A DNA stretch of 36,927 nucleotides from an uncultured Bacteroidales bacterium. Its GTDB lineage: Bacteria; Bacteroidota; Bacteroidia; Bacteroidales; Paludibacteraceae. The notes under the pieces were generated by a model. It was not told the origin of the DNA. It was given only the letters and a program-made list of their open reading frames with translations, and did not search any database. Position 1 is the first letter of the stretch, and each line of letters begins with the position of its first letter. Where the stretch lies: NCBI GenBank assembly GCA_934692905.1, contig CAKUUM010000018.1, forward strand, positions 1 to 36,927, in the 5' to 3' direction. Made by a program: the position numbers and the translations under genes. Shown here one piece after another: positions 7,464-15,118 of this stretch.

Positions 7464-7805
7464 TTAATTATTAGACATGAAATTAGTTATTAATATCATC
7501 AGCACCTCGAAACTGAGGAGAATGATTTCTATGAGGAGATACCAGTTATCTTGGACTTGCTGTGGTGGCATAAGGTAACCAAGAACAATTTCCACAATAC
7601 CCAAGAAGGCAAACAGCAATGCCAACGATATGCGATAGGCATCACGCAGATGAACAATAGATAGTGCGTAAATCATACCCGTTACAATAGCAATTATACC
7701 ACAATTAACTACCATATTGAACGAACTGTATGCAGAAACTATCAATCCGATTGCTATATTGATAATAAGGAGTATAACTCCGATGATAAGCGTTAATCGT
7801 TTCAT
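7464..7805 (-). CDS. Small four-helix integral membrane protein
   Basis: A 113-aa protein with four hydrophobic segments at about residues 4-24, 30-50, 60-82 and 90-110 (LTLIIGVILLIINIAIGLIV; VVNCGIIAIVTGMIYALSIV; ISLALLFAFLGIVEIVLGYL; WYLLIEIILLSFEVLMILIT). The longer open frame to 7877 lies inside the SPFH gene, so ATG 7805, 4 nt after the SPFH stop, is chosen; the tight spacing implies translational coupling. No family recognised. Its position beside an SPFH protein and a zinc-ribbon anchor protein suggests a membrane complex partner (inference). Confidence 0.65.
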   Translation of the reverse strand: MKRLTLIIGVILLIINIAIGLIVSAYSSFNMVVNCGIIAIVTGMIYALSIVHLRDAYRISLALLFAFLGIVEIVLGYLMPPQQVQDNWYLLIEIILLSFEVLMILITNFMSNN

Positions 7806-7809
7806 AATG

Positions 7810-8916
7810 TTATTGAATTTGAAGAGGAACAGGCGGCGGTGTTTGCTGGCAGAGTAATGCTGCCAATTCTGGGACATTACTTATGGGCGACCAATTTGGC
7901 ATACCTGCTGCCCAAACCAACGTATTGCCATCGACTTGCCTTTGAGCAATCAAAGCGGCTATCATTTGTGCGGTTTGGTTTGCGACTTGCTGCCCATTGA
8001 GGTATATATAGTAATTCGTAGGGATTGGGGGTGTAGTCGGATTTGTGTTTATCATCTGTGATGCCATTTGCCCTATTGCTGAACCTACACCAACACCGGC
8101 GCCCACTCCTGCTCCCATTGTCATCCATTGTCCGCCAGTGCCCGTATTGCCTGCAACCGTCTCCAATACATCAAAACTGCGTTCCATTTGGTACACATCA
8201 CGTCCTGTAACTTTAAGGCGAGCCGCCATATCTTTGGCTTCTTTGAGTTTGATAATACTCACATCATCTTGAGGCACATTGATAGACATGATATTGAAAT
8301 CTACCAACTCTATACCATATTTTGAAAAGGCTGTATTGATGTACTCTTGACAAAAAGCGGACATTTCCAACAGATGCACACTAATGTCTAAAACCGATAC
8401 CCCCTCCATAGTAATCTTTGATGCAAGCAGAGTACTCAATTGTGTAACGATTTTTCCTTTGAAATAAGTCTCAATCTTCTCCGCGGTAAAAGAGGTCATA
8501 TTGCCAATGAGAGACTCCAAGAATATGCGTGGTTGTGCTATTCGGAATCCATATTGCCCATAAGCGCGCATCGGTATAATGATATTGTACTTGGGGTCTT
8601 CCAATTGAATAGGTTGGGGCGTACCCCATTTGATATCCAATTTGGCTACTTGGCTAATAAACCAGGCCTCCGCTTGAAAGGGCGAGTTTGCGCCGAATGG
8701 AATGTTTATCAACTTATTGAGAATAGGGATATTCTCATCCTTTAGCATATATGTACCCGAATGAAACTCGTCGCAAACTTGACCGCCTTTTACAAAGAAA
8801 GCCGTCTGTGCAGGATACACAACCAATTGCGAACCTATTCGCAAGTCCTCGGATGGAAACTTATAGACGAACTCATCATCGTTCATCTCGCATTTCACTA
8901 CATCTATCAGTGCCAT
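7810..8916 (-). CDS. SPFH-domain protein with C-terminal GYF_2 domain (virion core protein/YdjI-like)
   Basis: A 368-aa protein. Residues ~20-240 are an SPFH/band-7-type domain of the subgroup often labelled virion core protein or YdjI-like: GSQLVVYPAQTAFFVKGGQV, then YGQYGFRIAQPRIFL and LVDFNIMSINVPQDD. Residues 259-283 are Gly-rich (GTGGQWMTMGAGVGAGVG). Residues ~302-352 are a GYF_2 domain (YYIYLNGQQV ... NTLVWAAGMPNWSPI), which usually binds proline-rich partners. There is no signal peptide, as expected for a cytoplasmic protein that docks on membranes. In Bacillus subtilis the relative YdjI works with the membrane proteins YdjG/YdjH in PspA-type envelope stress; here a zinc-ribbon membrane protein and a four-helix protein are encoded downstream. 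ATG 8916 lies 5 nt after the T run of a terminator-like fold. Family is secure; the stress role is inference. Confidence 0.88.
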   Translation of the reverse strand: MALIDVVKCEMNDDEFVYKFPSEDLRIGSQLVVYPAQTAFFVKGGQVCDEFHSGTYMLKDENIPILNKLINIPFGANSPFQAEAWFISQVAKLDIKWGTPQPIQLEDPKYNIIIPMRAYGQYGFRIAQPRIFLESLIGNMTSFTAEKIETYFKGKIVTQLSTLLASKITMEGVSVLDISVHLLEMSAFCQEYINTAFSKYGIELVDFNIMSINVPQDDVSIIKLKEAKDMAARLKVTGRDVYQMERSFDVLETVAGNTGTGGQWMTMGAGVGAGVGVGSAIGQMASQMINTNPTTPPIPTNYYIYLNGQQVANQTAQMIAALIAQRQVDGNTLVWAAGMPNWSPISNVPELAALLCQQTPPPVPLQIQ

Positions 8917-8920
8917 ACTG

Positions 8921-9001
8921 AAAAAATAGTGGGAGCCGATTCCAAACTGACCCGTACATAAAAATGAAGCGTGGAATCATATCTCTGCCTATTCTCCCAC
9001 T
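8921..9001 (-). terminator. Terminator-like fold directly before the SPFH start codon (attenuator candidate)
   Basis: On the minus strand AGTGGGAG (9001-8994) pairs with CTCCCACT (8935-8928), and inside it GATTCCA (8978-8972) pairs with TGGAATC (8944-8938); six T follow at 8926-8921. The SPFH ATG begins 5 nt later. Fifteen collinear base pairs followed by a T run fit an intrinsic terminator or attenuator, though the inner loop of 27 nt is large. Confidence 0.5.
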
Positions 9002-9285
9002 TGAGGTTCCGGAAAGACCTTACTACAAGAACAAACAATAATGCCCACGCCGATATGTATACGCACGCCGTATGGGCGTGATAAATACATACCACAGGAC
9101 ATTTACCGTTATCTTGTTCTGAATAGTTGAAATTTTCCGGATTCCAAGTGGTCAAAACAAGCGTTGATAAACGCCTAATTAACAATACATTGTTGCAACA
9201 ACTCGCAGAACGCGGGCATTATTCGGTGTTCTTGCTATCTTTTCAGACAACAGCCCACCCCAAACAATACCCCCGCAAGTCATTG
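8921..9285 (-). ncRNA. 365-nt structured leader or non-coding RNA upstream of the SPFH cluster
   Basis: A transcript from the promoter at 9323-9292 would run about 365 nt before the SPFH start. It can fold into a long rod on the minus strand: TCCGGAAA/TTTCCGGA (9141-9134 with 9015-9008), then AGAACAA/TTGTTCT, then TATGTAT/ATACATA, then CACGCC/GGCGTG (9080-9064), all nested in that order. The 5' part has further hairpins (GCGTT/AACGC; self-complementary TTGTTGCAACAA). It ends in the terminator-like fold at 9001-8921. No reading frame looks coding. It lacks tmRNA and RNase P landmarks. Either a regulatory leader of the SPFH operon or an independent RNA. Confidence 0.45.
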
Positions 9286-9291
9286 CGACTG

Positions 9292-9323
9292 CAAAGGTAC
9301 AAGAAAAATTGCACACACACAAA
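9292..9323 (-). promoter_or_regulatory. Bacteroidota-type promoter for the SPFH leader
   Basis: Minus strand TTTG at 9323-9320, 20-bp spacer, TACCTTTG at 9299-9292. It points at the SPFH cluster with no other candidate promoter of equal quality between it and the ATG. Confidence 0.75.
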
Positions 9324-9333
9324 TCAGTACTAA

Positions 9334-10057
9334 CAAAATCTCGAAAAAACCAACCGTTTATCTCAAAAAAGAGTAACCGATTATATCGAAAAGAGCAACC
9401 ACATATTACCGCGCATGACTAATTTGTGGATAATTACATGTTCCCTCTATGTTTTAATAATGTTTTTGATGGTGTTTAACTAACTTTAATGGAAAATTAT
9501 ACCCGACAACGCATTGATGGTTTATTGGTGGCAATTTATGGCGGCTTACACATAAATTGAAATGTGATTTTTGTTAAAATATCCGTTTTTGGAAAAGTGT
9601 ATAGAAAGTAGTGAAAAAATGCAGATTTTTGGGCATTGAGTGTTAATGGATTACAGGCCGAAAATGCAAAATGAGCCATTGGGGCGAAAAAATGAAAATA
9701 AATTTGGATTTTGGACGATTTTGTATTATCTTTGTATTGAGATTAAGGGGGACTGGGACTCAAAACAGACTCAGGACAGACTCACGGTAGGAATCGCGAC
9801 ATACCCGCGATAGACTCACGATAGACTCCCCTGCATACTCATGCTCCTTACATACCCCTTACATACCCCCTTACGGACTCTAACTTCTGACCTCTAATCT
9901 CTAACCTCTAAAAACCTCCCGCGTGCGTGCGCGCGGTGGCGCGAAAGAAATATAGGTGTGGGGGATGTGGGGCAAATAGGTGCGATTTAAGGGTGGGGTA
10001 GGGTGTAAATCGGGGTTTGTGAGAAATGATGGGTAATGGGCGAAAATGTGAGAAAAC
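9334..10057. other. Intergenic stretch upstream of gyrA
   Basis: No convincing gene. It holds an AT-rich half (9334-9735) with one promoter at 9703-9734, then from 9750 to 9900 a degenerate series of GACTC and CATACCCC words at roughly 10-12 bp spacing, a GC-rich alternating run at 9919-9940, and the gyrA-proximal promoter at its right edge. Confidence 0.6.
9703..9734 (+). promoter_or_regulatory. Distal promoter upstream of gyrA
   Basis: TTTG at 9703-9706, 20-bp spacer, TATCTTTG at 9727-9734. It would make a 520-nt gyrA leader or a separate short RNA; no terminator is evident before the proximal promoter. Confidence 0.6.
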
Positions 10058-10088
10058 TTGCATATATGGGATTTTTGTTGTATCTTTG
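10058..10088 (+). promoter_or_regulatory. Proximal gyrA promoter
   Basis: TTG at 10058-10060, 20-bp spacer, TATCTTTG at 10081-10088, about 165 nt before the gyrA ATG. The leader between contains two direct copies of CCTCTCGG. Confidence 0.75.
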
Positions 10089-10261
10089 CAGGGTTTTTGC
10101 ATATTATGGAGTAGGGCTATCCTCTCGGTAAGGTCTCGGAAACCTCTCGGAGAATGTGTGTGATGAGAAGTGGTCAGGGGGCGGATGATAGAGAGGGGGC
10201 AGATGTGAGTGACAGCACCTTGGGGAACTGATAAATAACGATAAAAAGTAAACAATATAAG

Positions 10262-12826
10262 ATGATTGACAACGACAGAATTATTCCGGTGAAGATTGAC
10301 GAGGAAATGAAAACCTCGTACATCGACTACTCGATGAGCGTCATCGTGAGCCGTGCGCTGCCGGATGTGCGTGATGGGTTCAAACCCGTGCACAGGCGCG
10401 TGCTGTTCGGTATGAACGAATTGGGCAACACAAGTGATAAGCCGACCAAGAAATCGGCACGTATCGTGGGTGAGGTAATGGGTAAGTTCCACCCCCACGG
10501 CGACAGCAGTATCTACGGCACCTTGGTGCGTATGGCACAGCCGTGGAACATGCGCTACACGCTGGTGGACGGACAAGGTAACTTCGGTAGCGTGGACGGC
10601 GACGGTGCTGCTGCCATGCGTTACACGGAGGCGCGACTGAGCAAACTGGCGGAGGAGATGCTCCGCGATATAGACAAGGACACGGTGGATATGCAACTGA
10701 ACTTCGACGACACGTTGCGCGAGCCCGTGGTGTTGCCTTGCCGCTTCCCGAACCTATTAGTGAACGGTGCCAGCGGTATCGCGGTGGGTATGGCGACGAA
10801 TATGCCAACCCACAATCTGGGCGAGGTGATTGACGGTTGCGTGGCATTTGTGAAGAACAGCATTGCGCGTCTCAACGACCCCGAAGTACCGGCGATAACC
10901 ATTCCTGAACTGATGGAGTATATCAAGGCTCCCGACTTCCCGACGGGCGGTACGATTTACGGCTATCAGGGTGTGCGTGACGCCTACGAGACCGGTCGCG
11001 GACGTATTGTGGTGCGCTCGAAAGCGGAGATTGAGACAGAGGACAACGGGCGTGAACGCATTGTGATTTGCGAATTGCCATACGGCGTGGTGAAGTCGGA
11101 TTTGGTGAAGAATATCGCCGAACTCGTTACCGACAAGAAGATTGAGGGCATCTCGGGCATCAGCGACCAGTCGAAACGCGATGTGCGTATCATCATTGAG
11201 GTGAAGCGCGATGCCAATGCGCAGGTGGTGCTCAACAAGTTGTACAAGTACACGGCGTTGCAGTCCAGTTTTTCGGTGAACAGTATCGCGCTGGTGAAGG
11301 GTCGCCCGATGTTGCTGAACCTGCATGACCTGGTGGCTAACTTCATCGAGCACCGTATGGAGGTGGTGACGCGCCGTACCCGCTTCGAGTTGAAGAAAGC
11401 CGAGGAGCGCGCCCACATCCTGGAGGGCTTGATTATCGCGGTGGACAACATCGACGAGGTGGTGCGTATCATTCGTGCCAGCCGCACGCCGGCAGACGCG
11501 CAGAGCAACCTGGAGGCACGCTTCGGGTTGGACAACCTGCAGTCGAAAGCCATCGTGGATATGCGTCTGAGCGCACTCACGGGCTTGCGTATCGACGAGT
11601 TGAAGAACGAATATGCCGAGTTGGAGAAGTTGATTGAGCACCTCAAGGAGTTGCTGGGCAGCGAGCAGATGCGCTACGAAGTGATTGATACCGAGTTGCT
11701 GGAGATAAAAGAAAAATATGCCGACGAGCGTCGTACCCAGATTGTGAAGATGGCTACGGAGTTCAACCCCGAGGATATGTATGCGGACGATGACATGGTT
11801 ATCACCATCTCGCACCTCGGATACATCAAGCGCACGCCGCTGACGGAGTTCCGTTCGCAGGCACGTGGCGGCATCGGTGCCAAGGCAACTACGGCACGCG
11901 ACGAGGACTTTATCGAGTACGTGCATCAGGCAAACATGCACTCCACGATGATGTTCTTCACCGAGCAGGGACGTCTCTACTGGCTGAAGGTGTACGACAT
12001 TCCTGAGGGCAACAAACAGTCGAAAGGACGCGCGTTGCAGAATATGATTAACCTGCAAAAGGGCGACAAAGTATGCGCGTTTATTCACGTGAAGAACCTC
12101 AACGATGAGGAGTACGTGAACAACCACTATCTGATTTTCGTCACCAAGAACGGCTTGATGAAGAAGACCACGTTGGAGGCATACAGCCGTCCGCGTGCCA
12201 ACGGTATCATCGCCCTCGGTCTGCGCGAAGATGACAGCCTGATACGTGTCACTTTGACAGACGGCGAGAACCAGATGCTGGTGGCTTCGTACAACGGCAA
12301 AGTGGTGCGTTTCCCCGAGAATACGGTACGTCCGATGGGACGTACGGCAACGGGTGTGCGTGCGATTAAGTTGGACGAAGACGGACAGGACCGCGTGATT
12401 GGCATGATTTGTGTAGCAAAGGATAGTCAGGAGACGGTGCTTGTGATTTCGGAGAAGGGTTTCGGCAAACGAACAGCCCTTGATGACGAGAACGGCGAAC
12501 CTGTTTACCGCATCACCAACCGTGGCGGCAAGGGCGTGAAGACCATGAACCTAACCGACAAGACGGGCTATCTGATTGGTTTGGATGCTGTTACGGACGA
12601 TATGGACCTCATGCTCATCACCAAGTCGGGTACTGCCATCCGTATGGCAATGGACACCATCCGCGTCATGGGGCGCGCTACGCAGGGCGTGAAACTCATC
12701 GAACTGCAGAAGCGCAACGACACCCTGATGTCGGGTTGCACGGTGCCCAAAGAGGAGGAGCAACCTGTTGAGGTTGCAGATGCACCCGCAGAAGGCGCAG
12801 AGCAAACAACTGAAAATGAACAATAA
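10262..12826 (+). CDS. gyrA: DNA gyrase subunit A
   Basis: GyrA cuts and rejoins DNA in the A2B2 gyrase that introduces negative supercoils. The 854-aa product is full length. Residues 1-~490 form the winged-helix, tower and coiled-coil breakage-reunion domain, with catalytic Tyr121 in AAAMRYTEARL. The quinolone region is HPHGDSSIYGT at 77-87: Ser82 matches E. coli Ser83, and Gly86 sits where E. coli has Asp87. Residues ~505-820 form the beta-pinwheel that wraps DNA, with the GyrA box as SQARGGIG and a second RGGKGV repeat. The tail is acidic (EEEQPVEV...TTENEQ). Two promoters lie upstream. The TPR gene starts 13 nt after the stop, so gyrA leads an operon. A ParC identity is disfavoured by the intact GyrA box and length. 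Confidence 0.97.
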   Translation: MIDNDRIIPVKIDEEMKTSYIDYSMSVIVSRALPDVRDGFKPVHRRVLFGMNELGNTSDKPTKKSARIVGEVMGKFHPHGDSSIYGTLVRMAQPWNMRYTLVDGQGNFGSVDGDGAAAMRYTEARLSKLAEEMLRDIDKDTVDMQLNFDDTLREPVVLPCRFPNLLVNGASGIAVGMATNMPTHNLGEVIDGCVAFVKNSIARLNDPEVPAITIPELMEYIKAPDFPTGGTIYGYQGVRDAYETGRGRIVVRSKAEIETEDNGRERIVICELPYGVVKSDLVKNIAELVTDKKIEGISGISDQSKRDVRIIIEVKRDANAQVVLNKLYKYTALQSSFSVNSIALVKGRPMLLNLHDLVANFIEHRMEVVTRRTRFELKKAEERAHILEGLIIAVDNIDEVVRIIRASRTPADAQSNLEARFGLDNLQSKAIVDMRLSALTGLRIDELKNEYAELEKLIEHLKELLGSEQMRYEVIDTELLEIKEKYADERRTQIVKMATEFNPEDMYADDDMVITISHLGYIKRTPLTEFRSQARGGIGAKATTARDEDFIEYVHQANMHSTMMFFTEQGRLYWLKVYDIPEGNKQSKGRALQNMINLQKGDKVCAFIHVKNLNDEEYVNNHYLIFVTKNGLMKKTTLEAYSRPRANGIIALGLREDDSLIRVTLTDGENQMLVASYNGKVVRFPENTVRPMGRTATGVRAIKLDEDGQDRVIGMICVAKDSQETVLVISEKGFGKRTALDDENGEPVYRITNRGGKGVKTMNLTDKTGYLIGLDAVTDDMDLMLITKSGTAIRMAMDTIRVMGRATQGVKLIELQKRNDTLMSGCTVPKEEEQPVEVADAPAEGAEQTTENEQ

Positions 12827-12839
12827 ACCGATAAAGACA

Positions 12840-14090
12840 ATGAAAAAATCATTATTCTTGGCAGCACTGGTGCTGATGAGTGCCGGCTGCTTCGCACAGA
12901 AAAAGAATGTCAGCAAGGCTCGTAACCTGGCTGACGCCGAGACACCTGACTATGCGGCTGCTCACGAGGCCATCAACGAGGCACTCCAGAACGAGGAGAC
13001 CAAAGACCTGGCCAACACATGGTATGTGGCAGGATGGATTGACTATAAACAGTTCGAGAACGAGGGCATCAAGATGCAACTTGGTCAGGGCGGCGACGAA
13101 CAGGCACGCGGCAATGCCGTGTACGAGTCCATCGACCTGTGGGAGAAGGCGTACAAACTGGCTATGACGCCCACCTACGACAAGAAGGGTAAAGCCAAAT
13201 ATGACACCCGCACCGTCAAGAGTATCCAACCCAAGATGTTGGAGTACTTCCAGTCGCAAGCCCTCATCACTACGGGTTATGCCGCTTACGAGGCAGGTGA
13301 CTACAGCAAGGCGTACGACATGTTCGTCCGTCACCTTAACATCCCCGAGATGGAGATGATGCAGGGCGACGAGAAGATTGCCAAGGAGATGGTGCGCGAC
13401 TCCAACTACTACACTTGCCTCTACTATGCAGGGCGTTTCGCCTACGAGGCTAAGCGTTTCGATGATGCTATCGCCACACTTAACCGTATGAATACGCCTG
13501 CGGCTATGGCAAATGCGAACCGTCGTGATGTCATCTTCGCCAACGAGTATGTATATCAGATTTATATCGAGCAACAGGATACCGTGAAAGCGATTGCCAA
13601 ACTGCAAGAGAGCATTCAGACTTTCCCCGAGGAGCCGTGGTTTATGCAGAACCTCATCAACCTCTACATCAATTCGGGTCAAGAGGAGAAAGCCATTGAG
13701 TATCTGGACCTTGCTATCAATCGTGAGCCCAATGTAGGTCAGTACTACAACTCGAAGGCTTCTATCCTGGCGCGTATCGGTCGTTTCGACGAGGCGTTTG
13801 CCACCTTCGAGCAGGCATTGGCACAAGAGCCGAACAACGCTCTCTTCCTCGAGAGTTACGGCTATGCGTACATCGACCTTGGCAACAAACTGAGCGATGA
13901 CGCCACCTACCTCGATGCCAAAGCATATGCAAAGGCTGAAGTGGAAATAAAGGCGGCTTACAAGAAGGCACTGCCTTACTTCCAGAAAGCGTATGAGTTA
14001 GAGTCGGACAACGACAGTTACAAGCGCTCGCTCCGCCAACTCTACTACCGCCTCGGCATGATTGACGAGTACAACGCCCTGGCTGACTGA
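12840..14090 (+). CDS. Secreted tetratricopeptide-repeat protein
   Basis: A 416-aa protein with signal peptide (MKKSLFLAALVLMSAGCFAQ), most likely cut after CFA; SAGC is a poor lipobox because Leu is missing at -3. The mature protein is a stack of TPR-like helical pairs; the clearest are around residues 150-180 (GYAAYEAGDYSKAYDMFVRH), 255-300 and 295-360 (NSKASILARIGRFDEAFATF). TPR proteins act as scaffolds; a periplasmic or outer-membrane assembly role is plausible but not shown. The open frame extends 24 codons upstream into gyrA, but ATG 12840 gives the signal peptide its normal position. Its TGA overlaps the ruvX ATG (TGATG), so the two genes are translationally coupled. Confidence 0.85.
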   Translation: MKKSLFLAALVLMSAGCFAQKKNVSKARNLADAETPDYAAAHEAINEALQNEETKDLANTWYVAGWIDYKQFENEGIKMQLGQGGDEQARGNAVYESIDLWEKAYKLAMTPTYDKKGKAKYDTRTVKSIQPKMLEYFQSQALITTGYAAYEAGDYSKAYDMFVRHLNIPEMEMMQGDEKIAKEMVRDSNYYTCLYYAGRFAYEAKRFDDAIATLNRMNTPAAMANANRRDVIFANEYVYQIYIEQQDTVKAIAKLQESIQTFPEEPWFMQNLINLYINSGQEEKAIEYLDLAINREPNVGQYYNSKASILARIGRFDEAFATFEQALAQEPNNALFLESYGYAYIDLGNKLSDDATYLDAKAYAKAEVEIKAAYKKALPYFQKAYELESDNDSYKRSLRQLYYRLGMIDEYNALAD

Positions 14091-14506
14091 TGGGGCGTAT
14101 TCTTGCGATTGACTACGGACGCAAACGAACAGGATTAGCCGTTACGGATGCCTTGCGCATCACGGCTAATCCGCTCGTTACTATACCCACCCATACGCTC
14201 ATCGACTGGCTCCGGCAGTACCTTGCCGCCGAGCAGGTGGACGAGGTTGTTATCGGGCATCCGCGTCAGATGAATGGGGAGGATTCTGATTCCATGCAGT
14301 ATATCCGTCCGTTTATGGCGGAGTTCCGACGGACTTTTCCCGATACGCCTTTGGTGGAGTATGATGAGCGTTTCACCTCTGTCATTGCCCACCGGGCCAT
14401 GTTGGTAGGTGGTATGAAGAAGAAAGACCGACAGGAAAAAGCCACCGTAGACCGTCTTGCTGCTTGCATCATCCTGCAAGGCTATATAGACTATATTAAC
14501 CATTAA
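14090..14506 (+). CDS. ruvX: RuvX/YqgF family Holliday junction resolvase (16S pre-rRNA nuclease)
   Basis: A 138-aa RNase H-fold protein. Asp8 in ILAIDYGRKRTG starts the first strand, VVIGHPRQMNG at 53-63 is the conserved loop, Glu93 lies in EYDERFTS, and Asp121 in VDRLAACIIL completes the acidic site. The family is annotated as putative Holliday junction resolvase, while E. coli YqgF has a role in 16S rRNA 5'-end processing. The length is typical. It overlaps the TPR stop by one base and is followed 23 bp later by def. Confidence 0.93.
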   Translation: MGRILAIDYGRKRTGLAVTDALRITANPLVTIPTHTLIDWLRQYLAAEQVDEVVIGHPRQMNGEDSDSMQYIRPFMAEFRRTFPDTPLVEYDERFTSVIAHRAMLVGGMKKKDRQEKATVDRLAACIILQGYIDYINH

Positions 14507-14529
14507 TTATTAACTATTACTTATCACTT

Positions 14530-15078
14530 GTGATACTACCTATATATTTATATGGTCAGCCCGTCCTTCGCAAGGCAACGGACGAGATTCAGGAGGGCGA
14601 TTTGGACCTCAAACAGTTGGTTTCCGACATGCAGGAGACGCTCACTGCCGCCGAAGGCTGTGGTCTTGCCGCACCGCAGATTGGCAAGTCTATCCGTCTG
14701 TTTATCGTGGACGGAAGTGACCTTGCTGAGGACTATCCCGAGTGCGCGGGACTGAAGAAGACCTTTGTTAATCCTGAGATTATTGAGGAGAGCGAGGAGA
14801 CTGTTTCTTATGCCGAAGGCTGCCTTTCGTTGCCGGGTATCTCCGAGAACGTGATACGTCCGCGCACTATCACTATCCGCTATCAGGATGAGGATTTTCA
14901 GCCGCATACCGAGACCTATACCGATTTTGCCGCGCGCATTATCCAGCACGAATACGACCACCTCGAGGCGCATGTCTTCACCGACCGTATTTCGCCCATC
15001 CGCAAGCAGTTTGTCAAAAGCAAACTCACCAATATCGCCAAAGGCAAGACCACGGCACGCTATCGTACCAAGCATTAA
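14530..15078 (+). CDS. def: Peptide deformylase
   Basis: Removes the formyl group from N-terminal methionine of new proteins. The 182-aa sequence has all three metal-site motifs: G43CGLAAPQ50, E96GCLS100 with Cys98, and Q139HEYDHLE146 with His140, Glu141 and His144. It starts at GTG 14530; no ATG is available upstream because a stop precedes it, and the sequence begins MILPIYLYGQPVLR as usual for the family. The operon with ruvX fits Bacteroidota gene order as I recall it. Confidence 0.96.
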   Translation: MILPIYLYGQPVLRKATDEIQEGDLDLKQLVSDMQETLTAAEGCGLAAPQIGKSIRLFIVDGSDLAEDYPECAGLKKTFVNPEIIEESEETVSYAEGCLSLPGISENVIRPRTITIRYQDEDFQPHTETYTDFAARIIQHEYDHLEAHVFTDRISPIRKQFVKSKLTNIAKGKTTARYRTKH

Positions 15079-15083
15079 CTAAT

Positions 15084-15105
15084 TCCCCCTCTTTGAAGAG
15101 GGGGA
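15084..15105. repeat. C-rich/G-rich hairpin repeat before mntP
   Basis: TCCCCCTCTT (15084-15093) pairs with AAGAGGGGGA (15096-15105), followed by a further G run. Read on the minus strand it translates as PPIPLFKEGE, a phrase typical of spurious ORFs over dispersed hairpin repeats. It sits 14 nt before the mntP ATG, so in RNA it could limit ribosome access. Confidence 0.6.
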
Positions 15106-15118
15106 TGGGGGGAGTCCT

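Noticed and set aside
8907..9185. 92-codon frame on the minus strand upstream of the SPFH gene
   Set aside because: Overlaps the terminator-like fold and has no coding character; better explained as leader RNA.
8921..9285. tmRNA or RNase P RNA
   Set aside because: Length fits tmRNA, but there is no tRNA-like acceptor end, no GATTCGAC-type motif and no tag frame; the RNase P core words are also missing.
9127..9333. 68-codon plus-strand frame
   Set aside because: Lies opposite the SPFH leader and its promoter; no start context and no recognisable protein.
10757..12127. 456-codon open frame on the minus strand inside gyrA
   Set aside because: Antisense shadow of a highly conserved gene; its composition (many His, Val, Leu) mirrors gyrA codons and it has no recognisable motif.
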